A stretch of DNA of 64,000 nucleotides from Microvirga subterranea (GTDB lineage: Bacteria > Pseudomonadota > Alphaproteobacteria > Rhizobiales > Beijerinckiaceae): positions 1 through 64,000 of the forward strand of contig NZ_QQBB01000002.1 of the NCBI RefSeq assembly GCF_003350535.1, read 5' to 3'. The position numbers were made by a program, and so were the translations under genes. The first letter of the stretch is position 1. Every line of letters starts with the position of its first letter. The notes beneath the pieces are model-generated. The model was not told the origin of the DNA and made no database searches. It saw only the letters and a program-made list of their open reading frames with translations. Positions 54,454 to 62,273 of the stretch are shown piece after piece.

Positions 54454-55175
54454 GCGGCGCTCTCCGCCGCGATGAGGTCGCGCGCATCGAGCGGCGTCTG
54501 GCGGTGATCCTCCAGCACGCGCCCGTCCTTGAAGCGAACAAGGCGGCGGGCATGGCGGCCCACATCGGCGTCGTGGGTGACGAGGACCACCGTCACGCCT
54601 TCGCGGTTCAGCTCCTGGAACAGCCAGAGGATCTCCGCCGCGGTGCGGCTGTCGAGGGCGCCGGTCGGCTCGTCGGCGAGCAGGAGCTTGGGCCCGTTCA
54701 CGAGGGCGCGCGCAATGGCGACGCGCTGCTGTTGGCCGCCGGAGAGCTGCATCGGACGGTGATGCCAGCGCTCGGCGAGGCCGACGCGGGCCAATGCGGC
54801 GTGAGCCTTTTCGCGCCGGGTCCGGCGGTCGACGCCCGCATAGACCATCGGCAGCGCCACGTTGCCGAGCGCATCGACGCGGGGCAGCAGGTTGAACTGC
54901 TGGAACACGAAGCCGATCTCCCTGTTGCGCAGCCGCGCGAGTCCGTTCGCATCCAGAGTCTCGACCGCGGTGCCGGCGAGCCGGTAGGTGCCGTGAGTGG
55001 GTCTGTCGAGGCAGCCGATCAGGTTCATGAACGTGGACTTGCCCGAGCCCGACGGCCCCATGACTGCGACGAAGTCGCCCTCGTCGACGTCGAGGGAGAC
55101 GTGGTCGAGCGCCACGACGCGGCCGGCATCGAGGTCGTACACCCGTCCGAGATCGCGCGTTTCGATGAGCGCCAT
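54450..55175 (-). CDS. MacB/LolD-like ABC transporter ATPase
   Basis: 241 residues from ATG 55175; an upstream extension in the same frame has no family similarity. Walker A (GPSGSGKST), Q-loop (VFQQFNLLPRV), signature (LSGGQQQRV), Walker B (LLLADEPTGALD) and His switch (VTHDADVGRHA). It powers the MacB-like permease, whose ATG overlaps its stop. The adaptor gene lies 10 bases upstream. Confidence 0.88.
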   Translation of the reverse strand: MALIETRDLGRVYDLDAGRVVALDHVSLDVDEGDFVAVMGPSGSGKSTFMNLIGCLDRPTHGTYRLAGTAVETLDANGLARLRNREIGFVFQQFNLLPRVDALGNVALPMVYAGVDRRTRREKAHAALARVGLAERWHHRPMQLSGGQQQRVAIARALVNGPKLLLADEPTGALDSRTAAEILWLFQELNREGVTVVLVTHDADVGRHARRLVRFKDGRVLEDHRQTPLDARDLIAAESAA

Positions 55176-55185
55176 GGCCCGGTCC

Positions 55186-56640
55186 TCAGAACATCCGGGG
55201 CGGCCGCGGGCGTGCGCCCGGCCGCGATCCGCCAGGTTCCGATCCGCCGCGCGAGCCCGCACCGACGATCACCGCATCGCCTTCCTTCAGCCCGCCGCGC
55301 AGCACTTCGGTGTAGCTGCCGTCGGTCGCGCCGACGCGGATCGGCACGGCCTGCGGCGAACCGTCGGCCGCCAGGCGGTAGACGCGGGCGCTGCTGCCCT
55401 CGTCGGCCTCCGCTGTCGCCGGCTCCCGTGAGCGTCGTCCGGCCTGCTGCCGCGGCGCGGAGCCGTCGGCCGCCACGGCCACCGGCTGCGCGGGCCGGAA
55501 CCGCAGGGCGGCGTTGGGAATGCGGAGCACGTTCTCCCGCTCGTCGGTGATGATCTGGAGATTGGCCGTCATGCCAGGCAGGAGCGCGAGATCCTGGTTC
55601 TTCACGCCGATGACCGCCGTGTAGGTCACCACGTTCTGCACCGTCTGCGCACCGAGCCGCACCATGCGCACGGTGCCGTCGAAGCTGCGGTTCGGATAGG
55701 CGTTGACCGTGAAGGTCACGTGCTGGTCGGGCTTGAGGAGCCCTACGTCGGCCTCGTCGATATTGGCGTAGATGTCGATCTCCCGCAGGTCCTGCGCGAT
55801 GGTGAAGAGCGTCGGGGCCGAGAGTGAGGCCGCCACCGTCTGGCCCAGCTCGATGTCGCGCTTGACCACCACGCCGTCCACCGGGGAGCGGATGTCCGTG
55901 CGGGCGAGGTCGATCTCGATGTCCTTCAGCTTGGCCTGACGCTGCAGGATGAGCGCCTCGGCCGATTTGAGGCCGGCCTCCGCCAGGGCGACGTCCGCCT
56001 TCAGGCCTACCGTCTCGGCTTTGTTGGAGGCGATCTGGGCCTCCGCCGAGGCGAGGGCGGCCTTCTGGACGGCAACCTGCGTTTCCGCCTGCTCGAGGGT
56101 GGCCTGGGCGCCGACGGCGCGGGCGTTCAGGGTGGTCTGCCGCTCGAAGTTGCGCTGGGCGTCCTCGAACTGCGCCCGGGCCTTGTCGCGCTGGGCCGCG
56201 AGATCGAGCGCGACCGCCTCCGCGCGCTGGAGGGCAGACCTCGCCTTGTCGATCTGCGCCCGCTTGGTGTCCCGGTCGGCCTGGGCCTGCGCGAGGTCAG
56301 CCTGCGCGGCGTCGCGGCGGGACTTGATCTGCTCCGAATAGAGGCGCGCGACGACCTGGCCTTCCTTCACGGGGGTGTTGTAGTCGGCCAGGATCTCGAC
56401 CACCTGGCCGGAGAGCTGCGAGCCGACGAGAACGGTGGTGACGGGGTTGAGCGTTCCGGTGGCGCGGACGCTGGCGACGATCGTGCCCCGGTCGGCGCTG
56501 GCGAGCCGGTAGGCCGCATCGGACGCGTTGCCGCCCGTGGGGCGCCACAGGAAGAACCCCGCGGCGCCGGCGAGCGCCAGAACAACCACAACCCAGAACC
56601 AGACCCGACGCACCGGCGAAATCCCCGCGAAGACCACCAT
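55186..56640 (-). CDS. MacA-like periplasmic adaptor (membrane-fusion protein)
   Basis: 484 residues. One N-terminal membrane anchor (VWFWVVVVLALAGAAGFFLW), a split lipoyl domain (GQVVEILADYNTPVKEGQVV; DIRSPVDGVVVKRDIELGQT), a long coiled-coil hairpin rich in Ala, Gln and Lys (about 115-230) and C-terminal beta domains with a Pro/Gly/Arg-rich end. It would link the inner-membrane ABC pump to an outer-membrane channel. An in-frame upstream extension from 56772 lacks family features; ATG 56640 was chosen. Confidence 0.88.
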   Translation of the reverse strand: MVVFAGISPVRRVWFWVVVVLALAGAAGFFLWRPTGGNASDAAYRLASADRGTIVASVRATGTLNPVTTVLVGSQLSGQVVEILADYNTPVKEGQVVARLYSEQIKSRRDAAQADLAQAQADRDTKRAQIDKARSALQRAEAVALDLAAQRDKARAQFEDAQRNFERQTTLNARAVGAQATLEQAETQVAVQKAALASAEAQIASNKAETVGLKADVALAEAGLKSAEALILQRQAKLKDIEIDLARTDIRSPVDGVVVKRDIELGQTVAASLSAPTLFTIAQDLREIDIYANIDEADVGLLKPDQHVTFTVNAYPNRSFDGTVRMVRLGAQTVQNVVTYTAVIGVKNQDLALLPGMTANLQIITDERENVLRIPNAALRFRPAQPVAVAADGSAPRQQAGRRSREPATAEADEGSSARVYRLAADGSPQAVPIRVGATDGSYTEVLRGGLKEGDAVIVGAGSRGGSEPGGSRPGARPRPPRMF

Positions 56641-56695
56641 GGCCTTGAGGGGGAATTGTGGCCGAAATCTCGTTCGAGTTCGAGTTAACTCTTTG

Positions 56696-57469
56696 TCATG
56701 CGGTCGCAATCGGCGGCCGGGCGGCGATGAGGTTCCGCAGGGTGGTGATGGTCGAGGCATCGGCGACGCCATCCACGCGCTCGGGCCGGAAATGCCGTTG
56801 GAAGGCCGCCACGACCTTTTCCGTGTCCTCGTCGAAGGTGCCGTTGATCCTGAGGCCGTAGCCGTACATGGCGAGCATAGCCTGGAGCGCCTCGATGGGC
56901 ATGCCCTGGTCGCCGCGTGAGAAGAAGCGCCCGTCCCGCATGGGAGCGGGCGGCACCCAGTGGCCCACGCCGGCGCGGTGGAGGCTCTCCCAGGGAAATG
57001 TCTCGCCCGGGTCGAGCTTGCGGCCCGGCGCCACGTCGGAATGGCCGAGCACCCGAACGGCCGGGATGCGCCAGCGAGTCACGATGTCCCGGGTGAGCGC
57101 GATCACGCTCTCGATCTGCGCGTCGGGGAAGGGCGGCAGCCCGCCCGGATGCCCCGGATTGGCGATCTCGATGCCGATCGAGCGGGAATTGATGTCGGTC
57201 TCGCCGTCCCAGGTCGAGACGCCCGCATGCCAGGCGCGGCGCGCCTCGGGCACCATCTGCAGCACGCGCCCGTCCTCGAACACGAAGTAATGGGCCGAGA
57301 CCTGCGAGACCGGGTTGCACAGCCATTGCAGCGCCTCGCCGGAATCGGGCATGCCGGTGTAGTGCAGCACCAGCATGGTGGGGCGCAGGCCGTCCTTCCG
57401 CTCCCCGTGGTTCGGCGAGGGAAAGACCTTCGCGGCGACCGAACTCTCGGGAGTCAGGGGAGGGCTCAT
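56696..57469 (-). CDS. AmpD-like N-acetylmuramoyl-L-alanine amidase with peptidoglycan-binding domain
   Basis: 257 residues. The amidase_2 domain has the zinc ligands in LVLHYTGM and GHSDVAPGRKLDPG, with NSRSIGIEIANPG between. The C-terminal part (SRGDQGMPIEALQAMLAMYGY onward) is a PG_binding_1-like repeat. It cuts the muramyl-peptide bond, in muropeptide recycling or wall turnover; no signal peptide is seen, which favours a cytoplasmic AmpD role. It starts four bases after the upstream TerB/J-domain gene ends. Confidence 0.9.
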   Translation of the reverse strand: MSPPLTPESSVAAKVFPSPNHGERKDGLRPTMLVLHYTGMPDSGEALQWLCNPVSQVSAHYFVFEDGRVLQMVPEARRAWHAGVSTWDGETDINSRSIGIEIANPGHPGGLPPFPDAQIESVIALTRDIVTRWRIPAVRVLGHSDVAPGRKLDPGETFPWESLHRAGVGHWVPPAPMRDGRFFSRGDQGMPIEALQAMLAMYGYGLRINGTFDEDTEKVVAAFQRHFRPERVDGVADASTITTLRNLIAARPPIATA

Positions 57470-57473
57470 CGCG

Positions 57474-58205
57474 TCACCCGATCTTCCGTTCGGCCGCGAT
57501 GCGCTCCCAGGCGGCATTGATGGTGGCGAGCCGTTCGGTGGCGATCTTCACGGCCTCCGGCGGAAGCCCGCGGGCAATCTCCCGGTCGGGATGGTTCTCG
57601 GCCACGAGCTTGCGGTAATGCCGCTTCAGCTCATCGTCGCTCATGTCGCGGCTGGCGTTGAGGATCAGATACGGGTCGTCGGCGAGGCGCACGTGGCGGG
57701 CCGCGATCCGCTCGAAATCCTGCTGGCTGAAGGAGAAGATCGTCGCCACGTCCTTCACGTAGGCGAACTCGGCCTCGTGCACCGCCTCGTCCGCCTTCGC
57801 GATGTGGAAGAGACCGTCGAGCACGTCCTCGAGGAGCGCTGGCTCGTCCTTGAAGGCATCGGCGATCTGCTGCGCATAGGCCTCGAAGCCGTCGGTGGTT
57901 TCCATGGCGAGGCGGAACAGGCGGGAGACGCGGTCGTGCTCCTCGGCCGGAACCTCGACCACCTGCTCGAAGGCCTTGATCTCCCGGTCGACCACGATGC
58001 CGTCGGCCTTCGCCATCTTGGCCGACAGGGCCACGAGCCCCATGGTGAACAGGACATCGCGCGGCGGGCGCCCAAACGGCGCGCCTTCGCGATCCACAAG
58101 CATGTGACCGGCTACGCCGCCGAGCAGGGCGCCGATCGGACCCCCGAGCGCGAGTCCGATGCCCGCGCCGCCCAGCTTGCCCCAGATTGACTGAATCATC
58201 GTCAT
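57474..58205 (-). CDS. DjlA-like protein: TerB domain plus J domain
   Basis: 243 residues. The N-terminus has a Gly/Ala/Leu-rich helix (GIGLALGGPIGALLGGVAGH) that may sit in or on the membrane. A TerB-like helical domain follows (about 50-165), then a C-terminal J domain with the HPD motif (YRKLVAENHPDREIARGL). Like DjlA it should stimulate DnaK near the membrane. It directly precedes the AmpD-like gene. A terminator lies upstream of it, ending the lipoprotein gene. Confidence 0.88.
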   Translation of the reverse strand: MTMIQSIWGKLGGAGIGLALGGPIGALLGGVAGHMLVDREGAPFGRPPRDVLFTMGLVALSAKMAKADGIVVDREIKAFEQVVEVPAEEHDRVSRLFRLAMETTDGFEAYAQQIADAFKDEPALLEDVLDGLFHIAKADEAVHEAEFAYVKDVATIFSFSQQDFERIAARHVRLADDPYLILNASRDMSDDELKRHYRKLVAENHPDREIARGLPPEAVKIATERLATINAAWERIAAERKIG

Positions 58206-58229
58206 TGAGTGGTACGCTCAAGACACGTC

Positions 58230-58262
58230 AAAAGCAAAGAGGCCGGAACGGGTTCCGGCCTC
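58230..58262 (-). terminator. Intrinsic terminator after the glycine-zipper lipoprotein gene
   Basis: GAGGCCGGAAC (58239-58249) and GTTCCGGCCTC (58252-58262) form an 11-bp inverted repeat. Read on the minus strand it is followed by TTTGCTTTT, giving a terminator for the gene at 58285-58563 before the next minus-strand gene. Confidence 0.75.
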
Positions 58263-58284
58263 CAAAAAGAATGTAGGGTCCCGA

Positions 58285-58563
58285 TCAGCGGCAGTAGATG
58301 TTGCCGTAGACGTCCTGGTAAGTTCCGTAGGGGCAGGCCGGACGAGCCGGAGCCGTGCTGGCGCCGACGATCGCACCACCCGCAGCGCCGATCGCAGCAC
58401 CCGCGAGAGCGCCGCTGCCACGGCCCGTGGCTGCGCCGCCGATGGCCGCACCGGCAAGGCCGCCGATCGCAGCGCCGCCCACGGCGCGTTCGCCGGGCGT
58501 ATTGCATGCTGCCATCGAAAGGGTGAGCGCGCCGGCGGCAATCGCTGTGATGATCTTCTTCAT
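58285..58563 (-). CDS. Small glycine-zipper lipoprotein
   Basis: 92 residues. The signal peptide ends in a lipobox (TLSMAAC), so the mature protein begins with a lipid-modified Cys. Gly/Ala zipper repeats follow (GGAAIGGLAGAAIGGAATGR, then a second similar stretch), which can form membrane-inserted helices. The C-terminus (CPYGTYQDVYGNIYCR) has two Cys. Such proteins are abundant envelope components with stress roles in related bacteria; exact function unknown. Confidence 0.82.
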   Translation of the reverse strand: MKKIITAIAAGALTLSMAACNTPGERAVGGAAIGGLAGAAIGGAATGRGSGALAGAAIGAAGGAIVGASTAPARPACPYGTYQDVYGNIYCR

Positions 58564-58854
58564 GGAAGCTTCCCTGTTTCCTGTGGGCTGTAGGCCGCCC
58601 AGCCCTATCTAGCTTGGCCTTACCAACTCGCCAACTCTCCACGGGGGAAAGGGTTCCCGGCGAGGCGGGTCTTCCGTAGAAAATTTTCCCTCATTCGGGT
58701 TACGTACTACGGCTAAGCTTCCTTAGTCTACGAAGACTAATATTGTCTAGCTTCGTATACTTGCGAACACAGTTGCGTATAATCAAGTCACATCTTCGCC
58801 TCAATTCGCCAGCACCCACCGAATTTCGCGACTATCTTCCTGCGAGGTTTGTGG
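58564..58854. promoter_or_regulatory. Divergent A/T-rich intergenic region with a palindrome and a TATAAT
   Basis: 291 bp between the lipoprotein gene and the transglycosylase gene. TTAGTCT (58723-58729) and AGACTAA (58734-58740) form a perfect 7-bp inverted repeat. A perfect TATAAT lies at 58778-58783, about 72 bp before the transglycosylase ATG, without a good -35 at normal spacing. The region is markedly A/T-richer than its surroundings. Confidence 0.4.
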
Positions 58855-59565
58855 ATGACTTGGCGACATTTCTTGAGGACCGTGGTGGTCGCGGTTTTGG
58901 GTGCAATTGCACTTGCGGTGGCGACCCATGCTCGCGCTGAAAGCGGCGATGGCCCGAGCCTCGTCGCTCCTCAAGAAATCGAGAGCATGCAAGCCGTACA
59001 GCCTGCGGCGGAGCCGGTTGAGGTCTCGGCGGAAGCGGCCGTAGCCGAGAAGCCGGCGTCGAAGAAGGACGCCAAAGCCGCCGCGCGCGCCGCTGCCGGC
59101 ACGGATGACGGAGGCGAGGGCGAATCACTTGGGTCCGCCATCGGCCTCGTGGCCGGGAAATCCGGCGCCCGGGTGTCCGACGCCGCCCATGCGGGCGCCC
59201 TGAAGCCGCTGATCGCCCGCTATGCGTCGGAAAATTCCCTGCCGTTCGAGCTCGCCGACGCGGTCGTGCGCCTCGAGAGCCGCTATAACGCCCGTGCCCG
59301 TAACGGCGGCAATCTCGGCCTGACCCAGGTCAACCTCCGCACGGCGCAGTCCCTGGGCTACAAGGGCGATGCGGCGGGACTGTTCGATGCCGAGACCAAC
59401 CTGCAGTACGGTCTGAAGTACTTGGCCAAGGCCTACAGCCTGGCCGGGGGTGACACCTGCGGCACGATCCTGCGCTACCAGTTCGGCCACCGAACCCAGT
59501 CCATGACGGCCGCTTCGCGCGCCTATTGCGCCAAGGTGAAGACCATTACGGCGGCCGCCGAGTGA
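58855..59565 (+). CDS. Lytic transglycosylase (SLT domain) with signal peptide
   Basis: 236 residues. The signal peptide (FLRTVVVAVLGAIALAVATH) leads to an Ala/Glu/Lys-rich spacer (about 35-100) and a C-terminal SLT domain with the catalytic Glu in AVVRLESRYNARARNGG and the NLGLTQV and LQYGLKYLAKAY motifs. It cleaves the glycan strands of peptidoglycan. GAGG precedes ATG 58855; a TTG six bases upstream is less likely. Spacer composition suggests a flexible periplasmic linker. Confidence 0.88.
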   Translation: MTWRHFLRTVVVAVLGAIALAVATHARAESGDGPSLVAPQEIESMQAVQPAAEPVEVSAEAAVAEKPASKKDAKAAARAAAGTDDGGEGESLGSAIGLVAGKSGARVSDAAHAGALKPLIARYASENSLPFELADAVVRLESRYNARARNGGNLGLTQVNLRTAQSLGYKGDAAGLFDAETNLQYGLKYLAKAYSLAGGDTCGTILRYQFGHRTQSMTAASRAYCAKVKTITAAAE

Positions 59566-59594
59566 TCCTGCGGCGTTCTGCGGCTCCTTGAGTC

Positions 59595-59623
59595 TTGACG
59601 CGGGCCTGCTTTGTGCACCACAT
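59595..59623 (+). promoter_or_regulatory. Promoter of rnpB
   Basis: TTGACG at 59595-59600, 17 bp, then CCACAT at 59618-59623, seven bases before the 5' end of the RNase P RNA. Spacing and position are right for a housekeeping sigma promoter. Confidence 0.6.
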
Positions 59624-59630
59624 CCCCTCG

Positions 59631-60015
<385 letters not shown>

Positions 60016-60025
60016 CACCTCTCCC

Positions 60026-60041
60026 AAAACGTAAGTTTTTT
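60026..60041 (+). terminator. Weak terminator after rnpB
   Basis: AAAAC-GTAA-GTTTT followed by two further T, ten bases after the rnpB 3' end. A short A/T stem with a T-run, too weak to be certain. Confidence 0.4.
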
Positions 60042-60144
60042 CATGCCCGCGGCGCCAAACCGTTGGGCTGCTTACGGTTCATTAACCCTAAACGACTCTC
60101 ATAGGGCGTGCCTTCCGGCAGCCATTCGTTACAGCCCCGTTCCG

Positions 60145-60184
60145 TTGACGACCATACTGTCCCATGTTATCCCAAATCATCCCG
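60145..60184 (+). promoter_or_regulatory. mraZ promoter overlapped by three MraZ boxes
   Basis: TTGACG (60145-60150), 17 bp, TATCCC (60168-60173). Overlapping it are three TCCC repeats at exact 10-bp spacing (60160, 60170, 60180). On the other strand these are GGGA/TGGG repeats with a 5-nt-type spacer, as known for MraZ, so MraZ would repress its own promoter. Confidence 0.72.
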
Positions 60185-60332
60185 TCGACGGTGTCTCCCG
60201 AGGGGGTCGCCCATCGCCAGACAGGCGGTGGCATCCACCTTCGGACAGAGGCGTATGCATCGGCGTCGGGCGGCGGCGGGCCAGAACGGCCCGTCGGGGG
60301 GCTGACAATCAGGAGCGCGCAAGCTGCGGCCA
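60185..60332 (+). other. Long mraZ leader with a stable hairpin
   Basis: About 150 bases lie between the presumed start of transcription and mraZ. They hold a stem of nine pairs with one G-T (60274-60282 with 60288-60296, loop AGAAC). No convincing peptide is encoded. CAGGAG 16 bases or so before the ATG may be the ribosome site. Confidence 0.4.
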
Positions 60333-60830
60333 ATGAACCGCTTCGTGTCCAATTTCACCAACAAGTTGGATTCGAAGGGGCGCGTCTCGATCCCGGCATC
60401 CTTTCGGGCGGTGCTCGCCCGGGATGGGTTCGAGGGGCTCTACGTGCATCCAGCCTTGGATGCGCCGGCTCTGGACGCGGGAGGCAACGTGCTTCTGAAC
60501 GAGATCGACGCGTTCTTGTCGACGATGTCGCCCTATTCGGACGAGCGGGATCAGTTGTCGACGGCGTTGTTCGGAACCAGCGAAATCCTGAAGGTCGATC
60601 CGGAAGGGCGTGTCATCCTGACGGACTCGGTGAAAGTGCATGCCGGGATCGGCGATACGGTGACGTTCGTCGGGCTCGGCCACAAGTTCCAGATTTGGGA
60701 GCCGGAGCAGTTTCGCGCGTACTTGGAGGGGGCGCGCGCGAAGGTGCGGGATCTGAAGAAGGTTCTGGGCAACCGCAGTTTGGAGCGACCTATGGTGCAG
60801 GACACCTCGCTAGGAGTACGGGAACGATGA
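60333..60830 (+). CDS. mraZ: MraZ: transcriptional regulator of the division/cell-wall cluster
   Basis: 165 residues with two SpoVT/AbrB-like domains; the conserved DNA-contact motif appears as [14 protein letters not shown] (12-25) and again as [13 protein letters not shown]. MraZ forms rings and binds TGGG repeats before its own gene, and such repeats are present here. The C-terminus (about 145-165) is a short variable tail. It heads the cluster rsmH-ftsL-ftsI, and its TGA overlaps the rsmH ATG. Confidence 0.95.
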   Translation: MNRFVSNFTNKLDSKGRVSIPASFRAVLARDGFEGLYVHPALDAPALDAGGNVLLNEIDAFLSTMSPYSDERDQLSTALFGTSEILKVDPEGRVILTDSVKVHAGIGDTVTFVGLGHKFQIWEPEQFRAYLEGARAKVRDLKKVLGNRSLERPMVQDTSLGVRER

Positions 60831-61876
60831 TGGGACGCGGCGACGGCCCAGGAGCCGGAGCCGCTGGCGGACCGACCCGTCACGTTCCTGTGCTCCTGGC
60901 GGAGGTCTGCTCGGCGCTTGAGGTCAAGCGCGGCGGCACGTTCATCGACGGCACGTTCGGCGCCGGCGGATACACCCGCGCCATTCTCGACGCCCATCCA
61001 CGCAATACCGTCATCGCCATCGACCGCGATCCCGATGCGATCGCAGGCGGCGCCGCGCTCGTCGCGAAGGCGAAGAAGCGCCTCGTGCTCGTGCCCGGAC
61101 GCTTCGGCGACCTCGACGAGATCGCGACGGCGCAAGGGTTCGAGGGCGTGGACGGGGTCGTGCTCGACATCGGCGTGTCCTCCATGCAGCTCGACGAGGC
61201 CGAGCGCGGCTTCTCGTTCCGCAGCGAGGGGCCGCTCGACATGCGCATGGAGCGTTCGGGTCCGAGCGCCGCCGACCTCGTGAACGAATCCTCCGAGGCG
61301 GAGCTGGCCGACATCTTCTATCACTACGGCGAGGAGCGCCGCGCCCGCGCGGTCGCGCGCGCCGTCATCGAGGCGCGGCGCCGCAAGCCGATCGAGACCA
61401 CCCGCGAGCTCGCGGATCTCGTGGCCTCGCTCATCCGGCAGGAGCCGAACGGCATCCATCCGGCGACCCGCGTGTTCCAGGGACTTCGCATCGCCGTCAA
61501 CGATGAGCTGGGCGAGCTCGTGCGCGCGCTGCACGCGGCCGAGCGCATCCTCAAGCCGGGCGGCCGCCTCGTGGTCGTCACCTTCCACTCGCTCGAGGAC
61601 CGGATCGTGAAGCAGTTCTTCGCGGCCCGCACGGGACGCGCGCCGGCGGGCTCGCGCCACATGCCGGCCGCCGCCATGGCGGAGCCGACCTTCGAGGCGG
61701 TTACGAAGGGGCCCGTGGTCCCGAGTGACGAGGAGGTCGCACGCAATCCAAGAGCCCGCTCGGCGAAGCTGCGCGCCGGCTCGCGCACCGACGCGCCCGC
61801 GCAGGAGCCCTTGAGCGCCATCACCATGCTGGCGGAACTGCCGCAGACTGCCGAGAAACGGGGAGGGCGCCGGTGA
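60827..61876 (+). CDS. rsmH: RsmH: 16S rRNA (cytosine-1402 N4) methyltransferase
   Basis: 349 residues. [15 protein letters not shown], the SAM motif [32 protein letters not shown], and near the C-terminus [16 protein letters not shown] are RsmH hallmarks. It methylates C1402 in the ribosomal decoding centre. Two adjacent ATGs (60827, 60830) are possible. The frame stays open far upstream through mraZ, but that part is not coding. Its stop overlaps the ftsL start (GTGA). Confidence 0.95.
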   Translation: MMGRGDGPGAGAAGGPTRHVPVLLAEVCSALEVKRGGTFIDGTFGAGGYTRAILDAHPRNTVIAIDRDPDAIAGGAALVAKAKKRLVLVPGRFGDLDEIATAQGFEGVDGVVLDIGVSSMQLDEAERGFSFRSEGPLDMRMERSGPSAADLVNESSEAELADIFYHYGEERRARAVARAVIEARRRKPIETTRELADLVASLIRQEPNGIHPATRVFQGLRIAVNDELGELVRALHAAERILKPGGRLVVVTFHSLEDRIVKQFFAARTGRAPAGSRHMPAAAMAEPTFEAVTKGPVVPSDEEVARNPRARSAKLRAGSRTDAPAQEPLSAITMLAELPQTAEKRGGRR

Positions 61877-62268
61877 TCCGACTGCTCCACATCATCGCCA
61901 TCACGGCCCTGATCGTATCGGCGGCCTGGGCCTACACGATCAAGTACGACACGCTCTATTATGTGGAGCAGGTCGCGAAGCTGAAATCCAAGGTGCAGCG
62001 CGAGCGCGACATCATCGCGGTGCTGCAGGCGGAGTGGCAGTATCTCGACAGGCCCGACCGCCTCCAGGAGGCGGCCGACCAGCATCTCGATCTCCAGCCC
62101 CTGAAGATCCAGCAGCTCGCCCGCCTGTCCGACCTGCCCAACCGGCCCGAGCGCGAGGACGAGATCGGGCGCAAGCTCGAGGCGCTCGGCCTGTTCGGGC
62201 CGACCACGACGCCCAAGGACAAGAACGGCGAGTCCCGCACGCCGACCACGCAAACCCCGAGACGGTAA
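61873..62268 (+). CDS. ftsL: FtsL-like cell division protein
   Basis: 131 residues from GTG overlapping the rsmH stop. A very short cytoplasmic start leads into one membrane segment ([20 protein letters not shown]), then a periplasmic coiled coil ([20 protein letters not shown]) with Leu-zipper spacing, and a polar tail. FtsL joins FtsB and FtsQ at the septum and activates FtsWI. Sequence conservation in FtsL is low, so the call relies on topology and on the position between rsmH and ftsI. Confidence 0.88.
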   Translation: MIRLLHIIAITALIVSAAWAYTIKYDTLYYVEQVAKLKSKVQRERDIIAVLQAEWQYLDRPDRLQEAADQHLDLQPLKIQQLARLSDLPNRPEREDEIGRKLEALGLFGPTTTPKDKNGESRTPTTQTPRR

Positions 62269-62273
62269 CGCCC

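Noticed and set aside
58743-58940. A 65-codon plus-strand frame over the transglycosylase start
   Set aside because: It overlaps the signal peptide region of the transglycosylase in another frame and has no supporting motif.
60164-60826. A long in-frame N-terminal extension of rsmH through the leader and mraZ
   Set aside because: It overlaps mraZ out of frame and lacks family similarity. RsmH normally starts near the TRHVPVLL motif.
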